Part shown: in pieces, positions 49,573 through 57,703 of the stretch
Position numbering within the stretch: position 1 is the first letter of the stretch
How the letters are laid out: each line of letters begins with the position of its first letter
Assembly: GCF_041431135.1 (NCBI RefSeq)
Contig: NZ_CP107799.1
Location: forward strand, 8,308,001-8,372,000
Reading direction: 5' to 3'
Source of the DNA: Streptomyces sp. NBC_00554
Lineage (GTDB): Bacteria; Actinomycetota; Actinomycetes; Streptomycetales; Streptomycetaceae
DNA: 64,000 nt
The notes under the pieces: model-generated
What the model was told of the DNA's origin: nothing
Seen by the model: the letters and a program-made list of their open reading frames with translations, nothing else
The model's database searches: none
Program-made: the position numbers and the translations under genes

Positions 49573-50883
49573 TCAGCCCCAGTACCGCTCGGCCATCGGA
49601 TCCCCGTGAAGGGGCTCGTAGGACTGCGACTGCTGTACGACCTCGCGTACGCCACCGTCGTGACCGAGGCTCCGCGCCGGCCCCTGACACCCCTGCGCCG
49701 CCGCGATCCCCAGCGCCACCAGCAGCGTCACCACGACGAACACGAAGAGCCGCTGACGCAGCAGCCGCGGGTTGGCGGGCCGCCGACCGGTTCCGGTGGT
49801 CCGGGGCCCGGGCCGCCCGGTGCCGCTGCGGGGCGCGGGCCTGCTGCCGGTGCGGCCGGTGTTCCGCGGGGGAGCGGGGCGCGCCCCCGACCGTGCGCCG
49901 CCGCCGTTCGTCCCGCCCGTACGCGGCGGGGGAGTGCCCTGCGGACGCCGCTGGGTGCGCTGCTCGGTGTACCTCTCGGTGTACTGCTCGGCGAGCCGCC
50001 CCGTCGGCCGGTCGGGATCGGTGCGCGGCGCGGGCGGGCGGACCTCGGCCAGCCCCTGTGCCTCACGCGCGGCGATCTCCTTGAGCCGCAGCGACAGTTG
50101 GAGCGTGCTGGGCCGCTCCTCCGGGTCCTTCGCGAGGCAAGCCCGCACGAGGGGTGCCAGCGCGTCCGGAACGCCGTGCAGTTGGGGCTCCTCGTGCACC
50201 ACCCGGTAGAGCATCACTTCGGAACTGCCGTGCCCGAAGGGGGAGTCCTGGGTCGCCGCGTACGCGAGGGTGGCGCCCAGCGCGAACACGTCCGTGGCCG
50301 GAGTGACGGTGGCCCCGCGCACCTGCTCGGGCGCGAGGAAGCCCGGCGACCCGACAGCCGTACCGACATGCGTGAGCGTGCTCGCCCCTGTCGCCCAGGC
50401 GATCCCGAAGTCGATGATCCGCGGCCCCTTCGGGGACAGCAGGATGTTGGAGGGCTTGAGATCCCGGTGTACGACACCGGCCTCGTGCACCGCGACGAGC
50501 CCCTCGGAGAGGGCGGCACCGACGGAGGCCACATCGGCGGCGGCCAGCGGCCCTTCCTCGGCGACCTTGTCGTGCAGGGAGGGCCCGGGAACGTACTGCG
50601 TGGCGAACCACGGCCGGTCCGCCTCCAGATCCGCCGCGACAAGCCGCGCCGTGCACCCGCCGCGAATCCGCCGCGCCGCAGAGACCTCGCGCGCGAACCG
50701 CGACCGGAACTCCTGATCCTCCGCCAGATCCGGCCGGATCACCTTCAGCGCGACCCGCTGCCCACGCCGGTCGGAGCCCAGGTAGACCACGCCCATACCA
50801 CCCGCGCCGAGCCGTCTGTGAAGCCTGAACGAGCCGACGACACGCGGGTCCTCGCGCCTCAGGCGCATCATCGCCATGTCCAT
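49573..50883 (-). CDS. transmembrane Ser/Thr protein kinase (PknB type)
   Basis: 436 residues from an ATG at 50883 (a GTG at 50913 is upstream but without a ribosome site). Kinase domain about 18-275: Gly loop LGAGGMGVVYLG (25-36), Lys47 in VALKVI, catalytic HRDLKPSN (Asp141), DFG at 158-160 and GSPGFLAPEQ in the activation segment. A Pro/Arg/Gly-rich juxtamembrane region of about 100 residues leads to one membrane helix (LFVFVVVTLLVALGIAAA) and a short external tail of about 45 residues. No PASTA repeats, so not a peptidoglycan sensor of that type. The IS element lies 17 bases from its 3' end. Confidence 0.92.
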   Translation of the reverse strand: MDMAMMRLRREDPRVVGSFRLHRRLGAGGMGVVYLGSDRRGQRVALKVIRPDLAEDQEFRSRFAREVSAARRIRGGCTARLVAADLEADRPWFATQYVPGPSLHDKVAEEGPLAAADVASVGAALSEGLVAVHEAGVVHRDLKPSNILLSPKGPRIIDFGIAWATGASTLTHVGTAVGSPGFLAPEQVRGATVTPATDVFALGATLAYAATQDSPFGHGSSEVMLYRVVHEEPQLHGVPDALAPLVRACLAKDPEERPSTLQLSLRLKEIAAREAQGLAEVRPPAPRTDPDRPTGRLAEQYTERYTEQRTQRRPQGTPPPRTGGTNGGGARSGARPAPPRNTGRTGSRPAPRSGTGRPGPRTTGTGRRPANPRLLRQRLFVFVVVTLLVALGIAAAQGCQGPARSLGHDGGVREVVQQSQSYEPLHGDPMAERYWG

Positions 50884-51079
50884 CCCCGCTGCCCGGTCCG
50901 TTTGACGAGCCACAGCTTACGTTTACGCGGCCGGTGGCGCGCAGAGGCCGCGCCCTCTCGGCCCGATCGATTGTCAGTGCCGGGTGGGAAACTTGAAAGG
51001 TGGTCAGGGAGCGTGTGAACAGTGCGGCTTTGGACCGGCTGTGATCCCAACCACCCGTCGCAGAAGGGGGATTGAACCC

Positions 51080-51319
51080 GTGAAGGGTGACCGAGTGGAG
51101 ATAGTCGTGGACGCCGGGGACACGACACGTACATACGAGGTGGTGGCCAGCAGGGCAGGCCGCAGGGTGGAGACGGCGGTACGCCGAGGTGTCGTAGAAG
51201 TGAGCGAAGTCACCCGAAGCGGATCAGTGGTCCGCACCGCCCGCTTCATGGCGACCCGGGTCCTGGCGCTGGTGGAGCAGCCGGTACCCAGGGAGGACAG
51301 CTCGGAACAGTCGGGATAG
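51080..51319 (+). CDS. small conserved-looking protein, unknown function
   Basis: 79 residues from a GTG at 51080 with AAGGGGG upstream. The start VKGDRVEIVVDAGDTTRTYE and the alternation of charged and hydrophobic residues suggest a small beta barrel; the C-terminus (VPREDSSEQSG) is polar. An in-frame GTG-type start further upstream at 50984 has weaker support. Divergent from the kinase gene, whose start is 197 bases away. No family recognised. Confidence 0.6.
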   Translation: MKGDRVEIVVDAGDTTRTYEVVASRAGRRVETAVRRGVVEVSEVTRSGSVVRTARFMATRVLALVEQPVPREDSSEQSG

Positions 51320-51482
51320 CAGGCACAGACCGGGCACCCCCTCCGGGAAGACCCTGAGACCTAGGACCTCGTCTCCACCCAGGGGAGTACTCCGCAGGTC
51401 ATCGGTCATCCTCCGGGAGGCCCGCCAATCGGTACGAGGGCATGACGACCCACCGGCGCCGCGCACCTAGATTTGAGGTCAA

Positions 51483-51526
51483 GCGGCGGGTGCAGCACTC
51501 GTCCCCCGAGGTCAGACACCCGCCGC
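51483..51526 (+). promoter_or_regulatory. structured leader hairpin
   Basis: GCGGCGGGTG (51483-51492) pairs over 10 bp with CACCCGCCGC (51517-51526), with an inner CTCG/CGAG stem. It ends 37 bases before the next start and could be a leader structure or a terminator for the 79-residue gene. Confidence 0.45.
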
Positions 51527-51563
51527 TGCCAACCACAACAGAAGCTAGGTCAGGAGAGGGACC

Positions 51564-51773
51564 ATGGCCCACACGGCACCGCGGACGGCGATCCGCACGC
51601 AGGGACGCAAGGCATACGCCGCGGCGTTCGGCACCCGCCGCCAGGGTCAGCGCCACCCATTGGTGGCGACAGCAATGGTCCTCCCCCTGGCGGCCCTGCT
51701 CGTAGTCGTCTTCGGCGGCTGGGAAGCAGTGGTCACACAAGCGTCGTCCGTGGGCGTGATGCTGGGGCGCTGA
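51564..51773 (+). CDS. small membrane protein, unknown function
   Basis: 69 residues, ATG with GGAGAGGG upstream. A basic N-terminus (TAIRTQGRKAYAAAFGTRRQ) precedes one hydrophobic segment (LVATAMVLPLAALLVVVFGG) and a short tail. No known family. Followed by a strong hairpin at 51857. Confidence 0.6.
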   Translation: MAHTAPRTAIRTQGRKAYAAAFGTRRQGQRHPLVATAMVLPLAALLVVVFGGWEAVVTQASSVGVMLGR

Positions 51774-51856
51774 GCGGCGCCCCAGGCCCGGAAGAGCGGT
51801 CCGGGCGGGGACATCCGGCCATGAAACCCCGTGGGGACGGGGGTGCGGCGGACGGC

Positions 51857-51894
51857 AAAAAATGCCCGCGCAGCTGGGGAGCTGCGCGGGCATT
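51857..51894 (-). terminator. near-perfect terminator pointing to the minus strand
   Basis: TGCCCGCGCAGCT (51863-51875) pairs with AGCTGCGCGGGCA (51880-51892), GGGG loop, extended by AA/TT to 15 bp. The run of six A at 51857-51862 is a U6 tract when read on the minus strand. No minus-strand gene upstream of it is evident. Confidence 0.7.
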
Positions 51895-52044
51895 GCCATG
51901 CCGTCCTTGCGCCTAAACCGGCGCCGCTTTCGCGGACCAAATTGCTCGCCGTTGTGGTTGCTCAATTGATGGTTGCGGTTCAAGGCCTTTTGCCGCGTGC
52001 GTACGCTCGTGAGGAACTGATCGCATCCCAGGGGGGAACCACGC

Positions 52045-52980
52045 GTGACCGCAGATGTGCTGACCGCGCTGACCGCCAAGGTGCGGGGCGCGGCTCACTC
52101 GGAGGGGGTGTGCGCGCACCCCGACACAGTCCTCGCCGACCGGCAGGACGGCACCGTAGTCCGGCACGGCGACACCGTCGCGAAGGCGCACGGACCCGGC
52201 ACGGACCCGGCGGAGCTCTCCCGTCGCCTGGCGGTCGCCGCGCACCCAGCCCTCACCGGCACCCTCCTCGCCCCGCTGCGCCCGGTCCCCGTCGACCTGC
52301 ACGGACGCCTGGTGACCTTCTGGCCGTACGGCAGCCCCGTCGACCCGGAGAATCCCGAGGCGGCCCCCTGGGAGGCCGCCGCCATCCTGCTGGCCCGGCT
52401 GCACCGGGCGCCCGTGCCGGGCGGGCTGCCGCCCATGCGAGGCCCCGCCAAGGCGGCCCGCGCGATCGACCGGCTCCGGGCGGCGGGCCCGCACCCGGCC
52501 GCAGCCCCGGTCCTGCGTGCCTGGGCAGCCCTCCCGGCCTGGGCCCGCGCGGAAGTCCCCATGCCGGCCACGGCGGCCCTCTGCCACGGCGACCTCCATC
52601 TCGGCCAGCTCGTACGCCACCCCGCGACGAGCGGCCGCTGGCTCCTTATCGACGTCGACGACCTGGGCGTGGGCGTCCCGGCCTGGGACCTGGCCCGCCC
52701 GGCCGCCTGGTACGCCTGCGGCCTGCTCCCGCCCGACGACTGGACCCGCTTCCTGACCGCCTACCGGCACGCGGGCGGTCCGGCCGTCCCCGCCCACGGC
52801 GACCCCTGGCCCGCCCTGGACGTCGCGGCCCGCGCCCTCACCGTGCAGACGGCCGCCCTGGCGATCGCCAAGTCCGCCGCGGAGGGCCGCCCGTTGGACG
52901 AGGTGGAGCAGGCCGTGATCGACGCCTGCGACCGAATGAGCGGCGCCCCGCCCGAGTTGGCGCACGATTTCGCCAAGTAG
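52045..52980 (+). CDS. aminoglycoside-phosphotransferase-family kinase (APH fold)
   Basis: 311 residues, GTG start after a G-rich ribosome site. The APH catalytic motif CHGDLHLGQLV (about 182-192) with catalytic Asp and IDVDDLGVGVPAWDLARP (about 207-224) as the metal-binding block are clear; DGTVVRHGDTVAKAH is the nucleotide-binding Lys region. Members phosphorylate antibiotics, choline, homoserine and other small molecules; the substrate cannot be told. Convergent with nothing; the zinc-ribbon gene follows after 73 bases on the same strand. Confidence 0.83.
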   Translation: MTADVLTALTAKVRGAAHSEGVCAHPDTVLADRQDGTVVRHGDTVAKAHGPGTDPAELSRRLAVAAHPALTGTLLAPLRPVPVDLHGRLVTFWPYGSPVDPENPEAAPWEAAAILLARLHRAPVPGGLPPMRGPAKAARAIDRLRAAGPHPAAAPVLRAWAALPAWARAEVPMPATAALCHGDLHLGQLVRHPATSGRWLLIDVDDLGVGVPAWDLARPAAWYACGLLPPDDWTRFLTAYRHAGGPAVPAHGDPWPALDVAARALTVQTAALAIAKSAAEGRPLDEVEQAVIDACDRMSGAPPELAHDFAK

Positions 52981-53053
52981 GGTGCAACCGACCGAAGCCG
53001 GGCAGAGTCTGTCCTGGCGGAAGCAGTACCGACGGCGAGGAGTTGAGCCGAGC

Positions 53054-53347
53054 ATGCAGTGTCCGAAGTGCCATGCGCCGATGCACACGTACAACCGCAA
53101 CGGCGTCCAGATCGAGCAGTGCAGCGGTTGCCGCGGGATATTTCTCGACTACGGCGAGCTGGAGTCGCTGACCCGCATGGAGTCGCAGTGGTCGCAGCCC
53201 GCGCCGCCGCCCCCGGCCGCCCCGTACCAGGGCGCACCCGCACCCGCCTGGGGCGCCCCGCAGCACGGCGGTCACGGAGGCCACGGCGGACACTACGGCG
53301 GCCACCACCGTCAGAAGAGCTTCGGCCGCATGCTCTTCTCGTCCTGA
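53054..53347 (+). CDS. TFIIB-type zinc-ribbon protein
   Basis: 97 residues from the ATG at 53054. Four cysteines in two CxxC pairs (CPKCHAPM and CSGCRGIF, residues 3-33) form a zf-TFIIB ribbon, with LDYGELESLTRM following. A Pro-rich linker leads to a tail rich in Gly and His (GHGGHGGHYGGHH), perhaps metal-binding. An in-frame GTG-type start at 52982 would add 24 residues outside the domain. Role unknown. Confidence 0.78.
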   Translation: MQCPKCHAPMHTYNRNGVQIEQCSGCRGIFLDYGELESLTRMESQWSQPAPPPPAAPYQGAPAPAWGAPQHGGHGGHGGHYGGHHRQKSFGRMLFSS

Positions 53348-53397
53348 CACTCCCGGAGTCCCGGGACTCCATGGGTCCCGGGACCCCCGGATACGAC

Positions 53398-53432
53398 GAA
53401 GCCCCCGACCGTACGAGACGGCCGGGGGCTTC
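53398..53432. terminator. bidirectional terminator between zinc-ribbon gene and tRNA cluster
   Basis: GAAGCCCCCG and CGGGGGCTTC arms (10 bp) extended by CCGT/ACGG with one A-C mismatch. Two perfect palindromes, GGAGTCCCGGGACTCC (53355-53370) and GGGTCCCGGGACCC (53373-53386), lie just upstream. Confidence 0.75.
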
Positions 53433-53438
53433 GGTTGG

Positions 53439-53510
53439 TGCGCGATACTGGGATTGAACCAGTGACCTCTTCCGTGTCAGGGAAGCGCTCTCCCGCTGAG
53501 CTAATCGCGC
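53439..53510 (-). tRNA. tRNA-Val (GAC), copy 1
   Basis: 72 nt; acceptor GCGCGAT/ATCGCGC, discriminator A, anticodon stem CTTCC/GGAAG with loop CTGACAC giving anticodon GAC (codon GUC). T-loop GGTTCAATCC. CCA not encoded. Last gene of a five-tRNA minus-strand cluster. Confidence 0.95.
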
Positions 53511-53550
53511 AGGTCACGCGGCCTGAGCCACGCCTACTGCTGGTGCTGCG

Positions 53551-53622
53551 TGCGCGATACTGGGATTGAACCAGTGACCTCTTCCGTGTCAGGGAAGCGC
53601 TCTCCCGCTGAGCTAATCGCGC
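53551..53622 (-). tRNA. tRNA-Val (GAC), copy 2
   Basis: 72 nt, identical in sequence to copy 1, separated from it by 40 bases. Confidence 0.95.
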
Positions 53623-53656
53623 GGGGATCCTTACGGACCGAGTCCTTGCGGACCAG

Positions 53657-53728
53657 TGGACGATACTGGGATTGAACCAGTGACCTCTTCCGTGTCAGGG
53701 AAGCGCTCTCCCGCTGAGCTAATCGTCC
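53657..53728 (-). tRNA. tRNA-Val (GAC), copy 3
   Basis: Same body and anticodon GAC as copies 1 and 2, but the acceptor stem is GGACGAT/ATCGTCC instead of GCGCGAT/ATCGCGC: three compensating changes keep the pairing. CCA is not encoded. Confidence 0.94.
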
Positions 53729-53732
53729 TTGG

Positions 53733-53803
53733 AGGTGGAGACGGGATTTGAACCCGTGTAGACGGCTTTGCAGGCCGTTGCCTCGCCTCTCGGCCACTCC
53801 ACC
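53733..53803 (-). tRNA. tRNA-Cys (GCA)
   Basis: 71 nt; acceptor GGTGGAG/CTCCACC with discriminator U, anticodon stem ACGGC/GCCGT with loop CTGCAAA (GCA). A CCA is encoded at 53730-53732. Only one base separates this end from the neighbouring tRNA-Val. Confidence 0.95.
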
Positions 53804-53842
53804 AGGAGTGCGGGGGTTCGGGAAGATCCCCCACTTCCTGCG

Positions 53843-53915
53843 AGCGGACGACCAGGTTCGAACTGGCGACCTCAACCTTGGCAAGGTTGCGCTCTACCAA
53901 CTGAGCTACGTCCGC
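53843..53915 (-). tRNA. tRNA-Gly (GCC)
   Basis: 73 nt; acceptor GCGGACG/CGTCCGC, anticodon loop TTGCCAA (GCC), T-loop GTTCGAACC. First gene of the cluster after the promoter at 53958. Confidence 0.95.
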
Positions 53916-53957
53916 TTGTCGTTTCCGATCGGCTCACGCGTCCCGGCGACGTGTTGA

Positions 53958-53999
53958 ACTCTAGCGGATTCCGGGGCCAGCACAAAAACGCGTTTGTGC
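53958..53999 (-). promoter_or_regulatory. promoter of the tRNA cluster with a palindrome over the -35
   Basis: On the minus strand TTTGTG (53986-53981) and TAGAGT (53963-53958) are 17 bases apart, 43 bases before tRNA-Gly. GCACAAA (53980-53986) and TTTGTGC (53993-53999) form an inverted repeat with six bases between, covering the -35. It is also upstream of the divergent pabB. Confidence 0.6.
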
Positions 54000-54072
54000 A
54001 GCGTGCTGCGGTACGTCCACTCCAAGGACACGGTCGGGGCACCCGCAGGTCACCCGCCCTAGACTCGACTGC

Positions 54073-55110
54073 GTGCTCGACCTCCCTCCTCTCGCCCGCT
54101 TCGGTGGACTCGTCGCGACCGGTCTCCTCGATGTGACCTGCGACCCCTCCGCCCTGGACTCCACCGGCTTCTGGGCGGTGTCCGCCGACTTCGAGGGACG
54201 CCTCGTCTGCGCCCGCTTCCGCGACGTACGCGAGGAACCCGTGCCCGCGCCGGTGCCCGGGCAGTGGCAGGGACCCGCGACCGGCGACTGGACGTCATCA
54301 CTCGACCACGCCGCGTACACCGCAGGCGTACGCCGCATCCGCGCGCACATAGCAGCCGGCGAGGTCTACCAGGCCAACCTCTGCCGCATCCTGTCCGCAC
54401 CCCTCGCCCCCGACGCCGATGTCGACGCCCTCACCGCCCTCCTCGCCCGCGGCAACCCGGCACCGTACGCCGGAACGATCCGCCTGCCCGACCACGGCGT
54501 CGAAACAGCCACCGCCTCCCCCGAACTCTTCCTGCGCCGCGACGGCCGGACCGTCGAATCCGGCCCCATCAAGGGCACCGGACGCACTGAGGCCGACCTC
54601 CTGGACAAGGACTACGCCGAGAACGTCATGATCGTGGACCTGGTCCGCAACGACCTCGGCAAGGTCTGCGCCACCGGCACCGTCACCGTCCCCGACCTGT
54701 GCGCCGTCGAGAAACACCCCGGCCTCGTCCACCTCGTCTCCACCGTCCACGGCCAACTCCGCGAGGACGCCGGCTGGCCCGAACTCCTCGCCGCCGCCTT
54801 CCCGCCCGGCTCCGTCACCGGCGCCCCCAAGACCAGCGCCCTGCACATCATCAATACCCTGGAGACCGCACCCCGCGGCCCCTACTGCGGAGCCATCGGC
54901 TGGGTCGACGCCGACCACCACACCGCGGAACTCGCCGTCGGCATCCGCACCTTCTGGACCGACCGACAGGCAGGAATGCTGCGATTCGGCACCGGCGCCG
55001 GCATCACCTGGGGCTCCGACCCCGACGGAGAATGGCGCGAGACCGAACTCAAGGCCGCCAGGCTGCTCGCGGTAGCGTCGGGGGTGTACGAGGCAGGTGG
55101 GGGACCCTGA
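54073..55110 (+). CDS. pabB: chorismate-binding aminodeoxychorismate synthase component I-like
   Basis: 345 residues, shorter than anthranilate synthase or E. coli PabB because the N-terminal domain is reduced. The chorismate-binding core is complete: YTAGVRRIRAHIAAGEVYQANL, ASPELFLRRDGRTVESGPIK, GTGRTEADLL, KDYAENVMIVDLVRNDLGKV, VEKHPGLVHLVSTVHGQL, FPPGSVTGAPKTSAL and GAGITWGSDPDGEWRETELK. Converts chorismate and ammonia to aminodeoxychorismate for p-aminobenzoate/folate. No glutaminase (pabA) is next to it. A pabC-like gene follows, which supports the assignment over anthranilate or isochorismate synthases. Confidence 0.85.
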   Translation: MLDLPPLARFGGLVATGLLDVTCDPSALDSTGFWAVSADFEGRLVCARFRDVREEPVPAPVPGQWQGPATGDWTSSLDHAAYTAGVRRIRAHIAAGEVYQANLCRILSAPLAPDADVDALTALLARGNPAPYAGTIRLPDHGVETATASPELFLRRDGRTVESGPIKGTGRTEADLLDKDYAENVMIVDLVRNDLGKVCATGTVTVPDLCAVEKHPGLVHLVSTVHGQLREDAGWPELLAAAFPPGSVTGAPKTSALHIINTLETAPRGPYCGAIGWVDADHHTAELAVGIRTFWTDRQAGMLRFGTGAGITWGSDPDGEWRETELKAARLLAVASGVYEAGGGP

Positions 55111-55228
55111 CGTGCTGTGTCCACCCGGGGGACGCCGCATCCGACAGCGGCTCCGCCGCGGGCCGTATCCCCGGCCGGACCATCACGTCGAACGACGGAC
55201 CCGGCACTTACGCGCGAGGTGAAATTCA

Positions 55229-56050
55229 GTGAAGCTCTGGCTCGACGGCGGGCTGCAGGACATCGAGGCCGCCCGCGTCTCCGTATTCGACCACGGACTG
55301 ACCGTGGGCGACGGCATCTTCGAGACCGTGAAGGCGGTCGACGGGCGGCCGTTCGCGCTGACCCGTCACCTTGACCGGCTGGCCCGCTCGGCGCGCGGTC
55401 TCGGGCTGCCCGAGCCCGACCTCGACGAGGTGCGCCGCGCCTGCGCCGCCGTCCTGGACGCCAACCCGATGCCGCTCGGCCGGCTGCGGATCACGTACAC
55501 CGGCGGCCACGGCCCGCTCGGCTCCGACCGCGGTGAGCACGGCCCGACCCTGGTCGTCGCCCTCGGCGCGTCCGGCCGGCGCCCCGACTCCACCTCCGTG
55601 ATCACCGTCCCCTGGACCCGCAACGAGCGCGGCGCCCTGACGGGCCTCAAGACCACCTCGTACGCCGAGAACGTCGTCGCCCTGGCCCGCGCGCGCGAAC
55701 ACGGCGCGTCCGAGGCGTTGTTCGCCAACACGGTGGGGCAGCTGTGCGAGGGCACGGGGTCCAACGTCTTCGTCGTCCTCGACGGTGAGATCCACACCCC
55801 GCCGGTCGCCTCCGGCTGCCTCGCCGGCATCACCCGCGCGCTCGCCGTCGAGTGGACCGGCGCCAAGGAGACCGATCTGCCGCTGGACGTCCTGGAATCC
55901 GCCGAGGAGGTCTTCCTGACCTCCACGCTGCGGGATGTGCAGGCCGTGCACAGGGTCGACTCCCGCGAACTCCCGGGCGCGCCGGGCCCCGTGACCGCCA
56001 AGGCGATGCGGGTCTTCGACGAGCGGGCCGGGAACGACCTCGACCCATAA
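55229..56050 (+). CDS. pabC: class IV aminotransferase, aminodeoxychorismate lyase-like
   Basis: 273 residues, GTG start after GAGGTGA. Class IV PLP fold with catalytic Lys141 in TGLKTTSYAENVVAL, phosphate-cup region TGSNVFVVLDGEIHTPP and the N-terminal VSVFDHGLTVGDGIFETVK. PabC removes pyruvate from aminodeoxychorismate to give p-aminobenzoate. D-amino-acid and branched-chain aminotransferases share the fold, but the pabB-like gene directly upstream favours PabC. Confidence 0.85.
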   Translation: MKLWLDGGLQDIEAARVSVFDHGLTVGDGIFETVKAVDGRPFALTRHLDRLARSARGLGLPEPDLDEVRRACAAVLDANPMPLGRLRITYTGGHGPLGSDRGEHGPTLVVALGASGRRPDSTSVITVPWTRNERGALTGLKTTSYAENVVALARAREHGASEALFANTVGQLCEGTGSNVFVVLDGEIHTPPVASGCLAGITRALAVEWTGAKETDLPLDVLESAEEVFLTSTLRDVQAVHRVDSRELPGAPGPVTAKAMRVFDERAGNDLDP

Positions 56051-56111
56051 AGCCGATAAAGCCGAATTAATTCGGCTGACCTGGGACTGCGCAGCGGGTA
56101 GAACACCTTTG

Positions 56112-56933
56112 ATGACCACCACTCTGCGGCCGACCGAGCCGCTTCAGCACGCCGCCGACGGGACGCGTTCGCGCCGCTACCAAGTGTGCGTGAACAGCCG
56201 TCCGGTGGGCGAGATACACCTTGCGACGCATTCCGTGTTCGGGCCGTCCGTCGCCCAGATCCGCCGGCTGCGCATCGAGGAGCTGGACCGGCGGCGGGGG
56301 CGGGGCACAGTGGCCGCGCTCGCCGCGGAGGAGGTGGCGCGCGGCTGGGGTTGTGAGCGGATCGAGACGGCGGTTCCCGCGGACTCCGCGGCCGGGCTCC
56401 GGCTCACCAACGCGCTCGGTTTCGTCACGCGCAACCGCAGCATGGAGAAGGCACTCGGTGAGACCCCGCCCGAACTGCCCGCAGGGAGCCGTGGCCGCCC
56501 CATGATGCAGGCCGAGTACCAGGCCTGGGACCGGCAGGGCAGGGAGCATTACGCGCAGTCGTGGATCAGCCGTGGAGTGCCGGAGGCGGAGGCGTACGCC
56601 AAGTCGCAGCGGGACCACGATCATTTGCTGCCACAAGGGCTCGCCACCGAGAACGTGCTCCTCAGCGTCCTGGAACACGAAGGCAGCCGGGTCGGGGATC
56701 TTTGGCTGGGAGAGCGCGACGGAAGCGCCTTCGTCTACAACGTCGAGGCTCACGCGGCGCATCGTGGCAAAGGGCACGGCCGTACGCTCATGCTCCTGGC
56801 CGAGGCCCAGGCGGCGGCCGCCGGGAGAAGCCGCATCGCTCTCAATGTCTTCGCGGGTAATACCCCGGCCGAGCGCCTCTACGAGTCGCTCGGCTACGAG
56901 ACGACGATGTACCACCTCTACAAGAACCTGTAG
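56112..56933 (+). CDS. double-GNAT acetyltransferase
   Basis: 273 residues with two GNAT folds. The first (about 30-115) has QIRRLRIEELDRRRGRGTVA and TNALGFVTRNRSMEKAL; the second (about 130-270) has VGDLWLGERDGSAFVYNVEA, the acetyl-CoA loop HAAHRGKGHGRTLMLLAEAQ and NVFAGNTPAERLYESLGYET. The N-terminal copy has a poorer loop and may be catalytically inactive. Substrate unknown. Confidence 0.83.
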   Translation: MTTTLRPTEPLQHAADGTRSRRYQVCVNSRPVGEIHLATHSVFGPSVAQIRRLRIEELDRRRGRGTVAALAAEEVARGWGCERIETAVPADSAAGLRLTNALGFVTRNRSMEKALGETPPELPAGSRGRPMMQAEYQAWDRQGREHYAQSWISRGVPEAEAYAKSQRDHDHLLPQGLATENVLLSVLEHEGSRVGDLWLGERDGSAFVYNVEAHAAHRGKGHGRTLMLLAEAQAAAAGRSRIALNVFAGNTPAERLYESLGYETTMYHLYKNL

Positions 56934-56982
56934 TACGGGGTGGTGAGCGGCGGTACGAGGCCCGTTGCGGGAGTTACGCCTC

Positions 56983-57495
56983 CTACTCGGCCAGCAGCCG
57001 GTCCGCGATCTCCTCGATGCGTTCGCGCAGGCCTTCCTGGCTCTTGCTGCCGTCGAGGAGTTCACCGTCGATGACGTACGTCGGGGTGCCGGTCACGCCG
57101 ATGGCCTTGCCCTCGGCCTGGTCGGCGTCGACGATCAGGATGTGCCGGCCGTCGATCAGGGCCGTGTCGAACTCCTCGGCGTCCAGGCCGAGTTCACGGG
57201 CGGCCTCGATCAGGAAGGGCTCTCCCTTGCGGTTCAGGTCCTCGACGCGGCCGAGCACCGCTTCGATGTACGGCCATGCCTGCCCCTGCTCCGCCGCCTC
57301 CTCCGCGGCCTGCGCGGCGGCGAAGGCGTGCTTGTGCTTCTCCAGCGGGAAGTGCCGCAGCCGCAGCTCCAGACGGTCGCCGTAGCGGGCACGCAGCGCA
57401 CGCAGGTCGTCGAGGGCGGTGCGGCAGTCGGCGCACTCGAGTTCGCACCAGACGTCCAGGACGGCGGCCGGACGTGCGGATGAGGAGTCGTTCAT
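56983..57495 (-). CDS. DsbA-family thiol oxidoreductase (FrnE-like)
   Basis: 170 residues from an ATG at 57495. Thioredoxin fold with active-site CxxC in CELECADC (about residues 18-25) near the N-terminus, a helical insertion (EKHKHAFAAAQAAEEAAEQG) and the cis-proline region GVTGTPTYVIDGELLDG. There is no signal peptide, so a cytosolic isomerase or reductase is more likely than an exported DsbA. Convergent with the double-GNAT gene. Confidence 0.83.
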   Translation of the reverse strand: MNDSSSARPAAVLDVWCELECADCRTALDDLRALRARYGDRLELRLRHFPLEKHKHAFAAAQAAEEAAEQGQAWPYIEAVLGRVEDLNRKGEPFLIEAARELGLDAEEFDTALIDGRHILIVDADQAEGKAIGVTGTPTYVIDGELLDGSKSQEGLRERIEEIADRLLAE

Positions 57496-57703
57496 GGACA
57501 CCAGTCTCCCAGCCCCGGCGCGGGCGACCCAACCGGGACCGACGGCGTGCGCCGTCTCCGTGGGCCGACCGGGACCTGGGGAGGACGCCGACCCCGATTT
57601 GTCCCTGAGGTCCGCCCAGGGCATGGCATACCGGGCGTCGGGCGGTGCAGGATGGAAGGGACGAACCGACCCTGCCCGACCCAAGCCCTGCCTGGAGGAC
57701 CGG

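Noticed and set aside
49606..51018. 470-codon plus-strand frame opposite the Ser/Thr kinase
   Set aside because: Antisense shadow; the kinase has all catalytic motifs on the other strand.
51442..51705. 87-codon frame before the 69-residue membrane protein
   Set aside because: Arg/Pro-rich out-of-frame reading with no ribosome site that overlaps a better-supported gene.
53748..54136. Open frames across the tRNA cluster
   Set aside because: They translate tRNA genes, whose cloverleaf sequences are clear.
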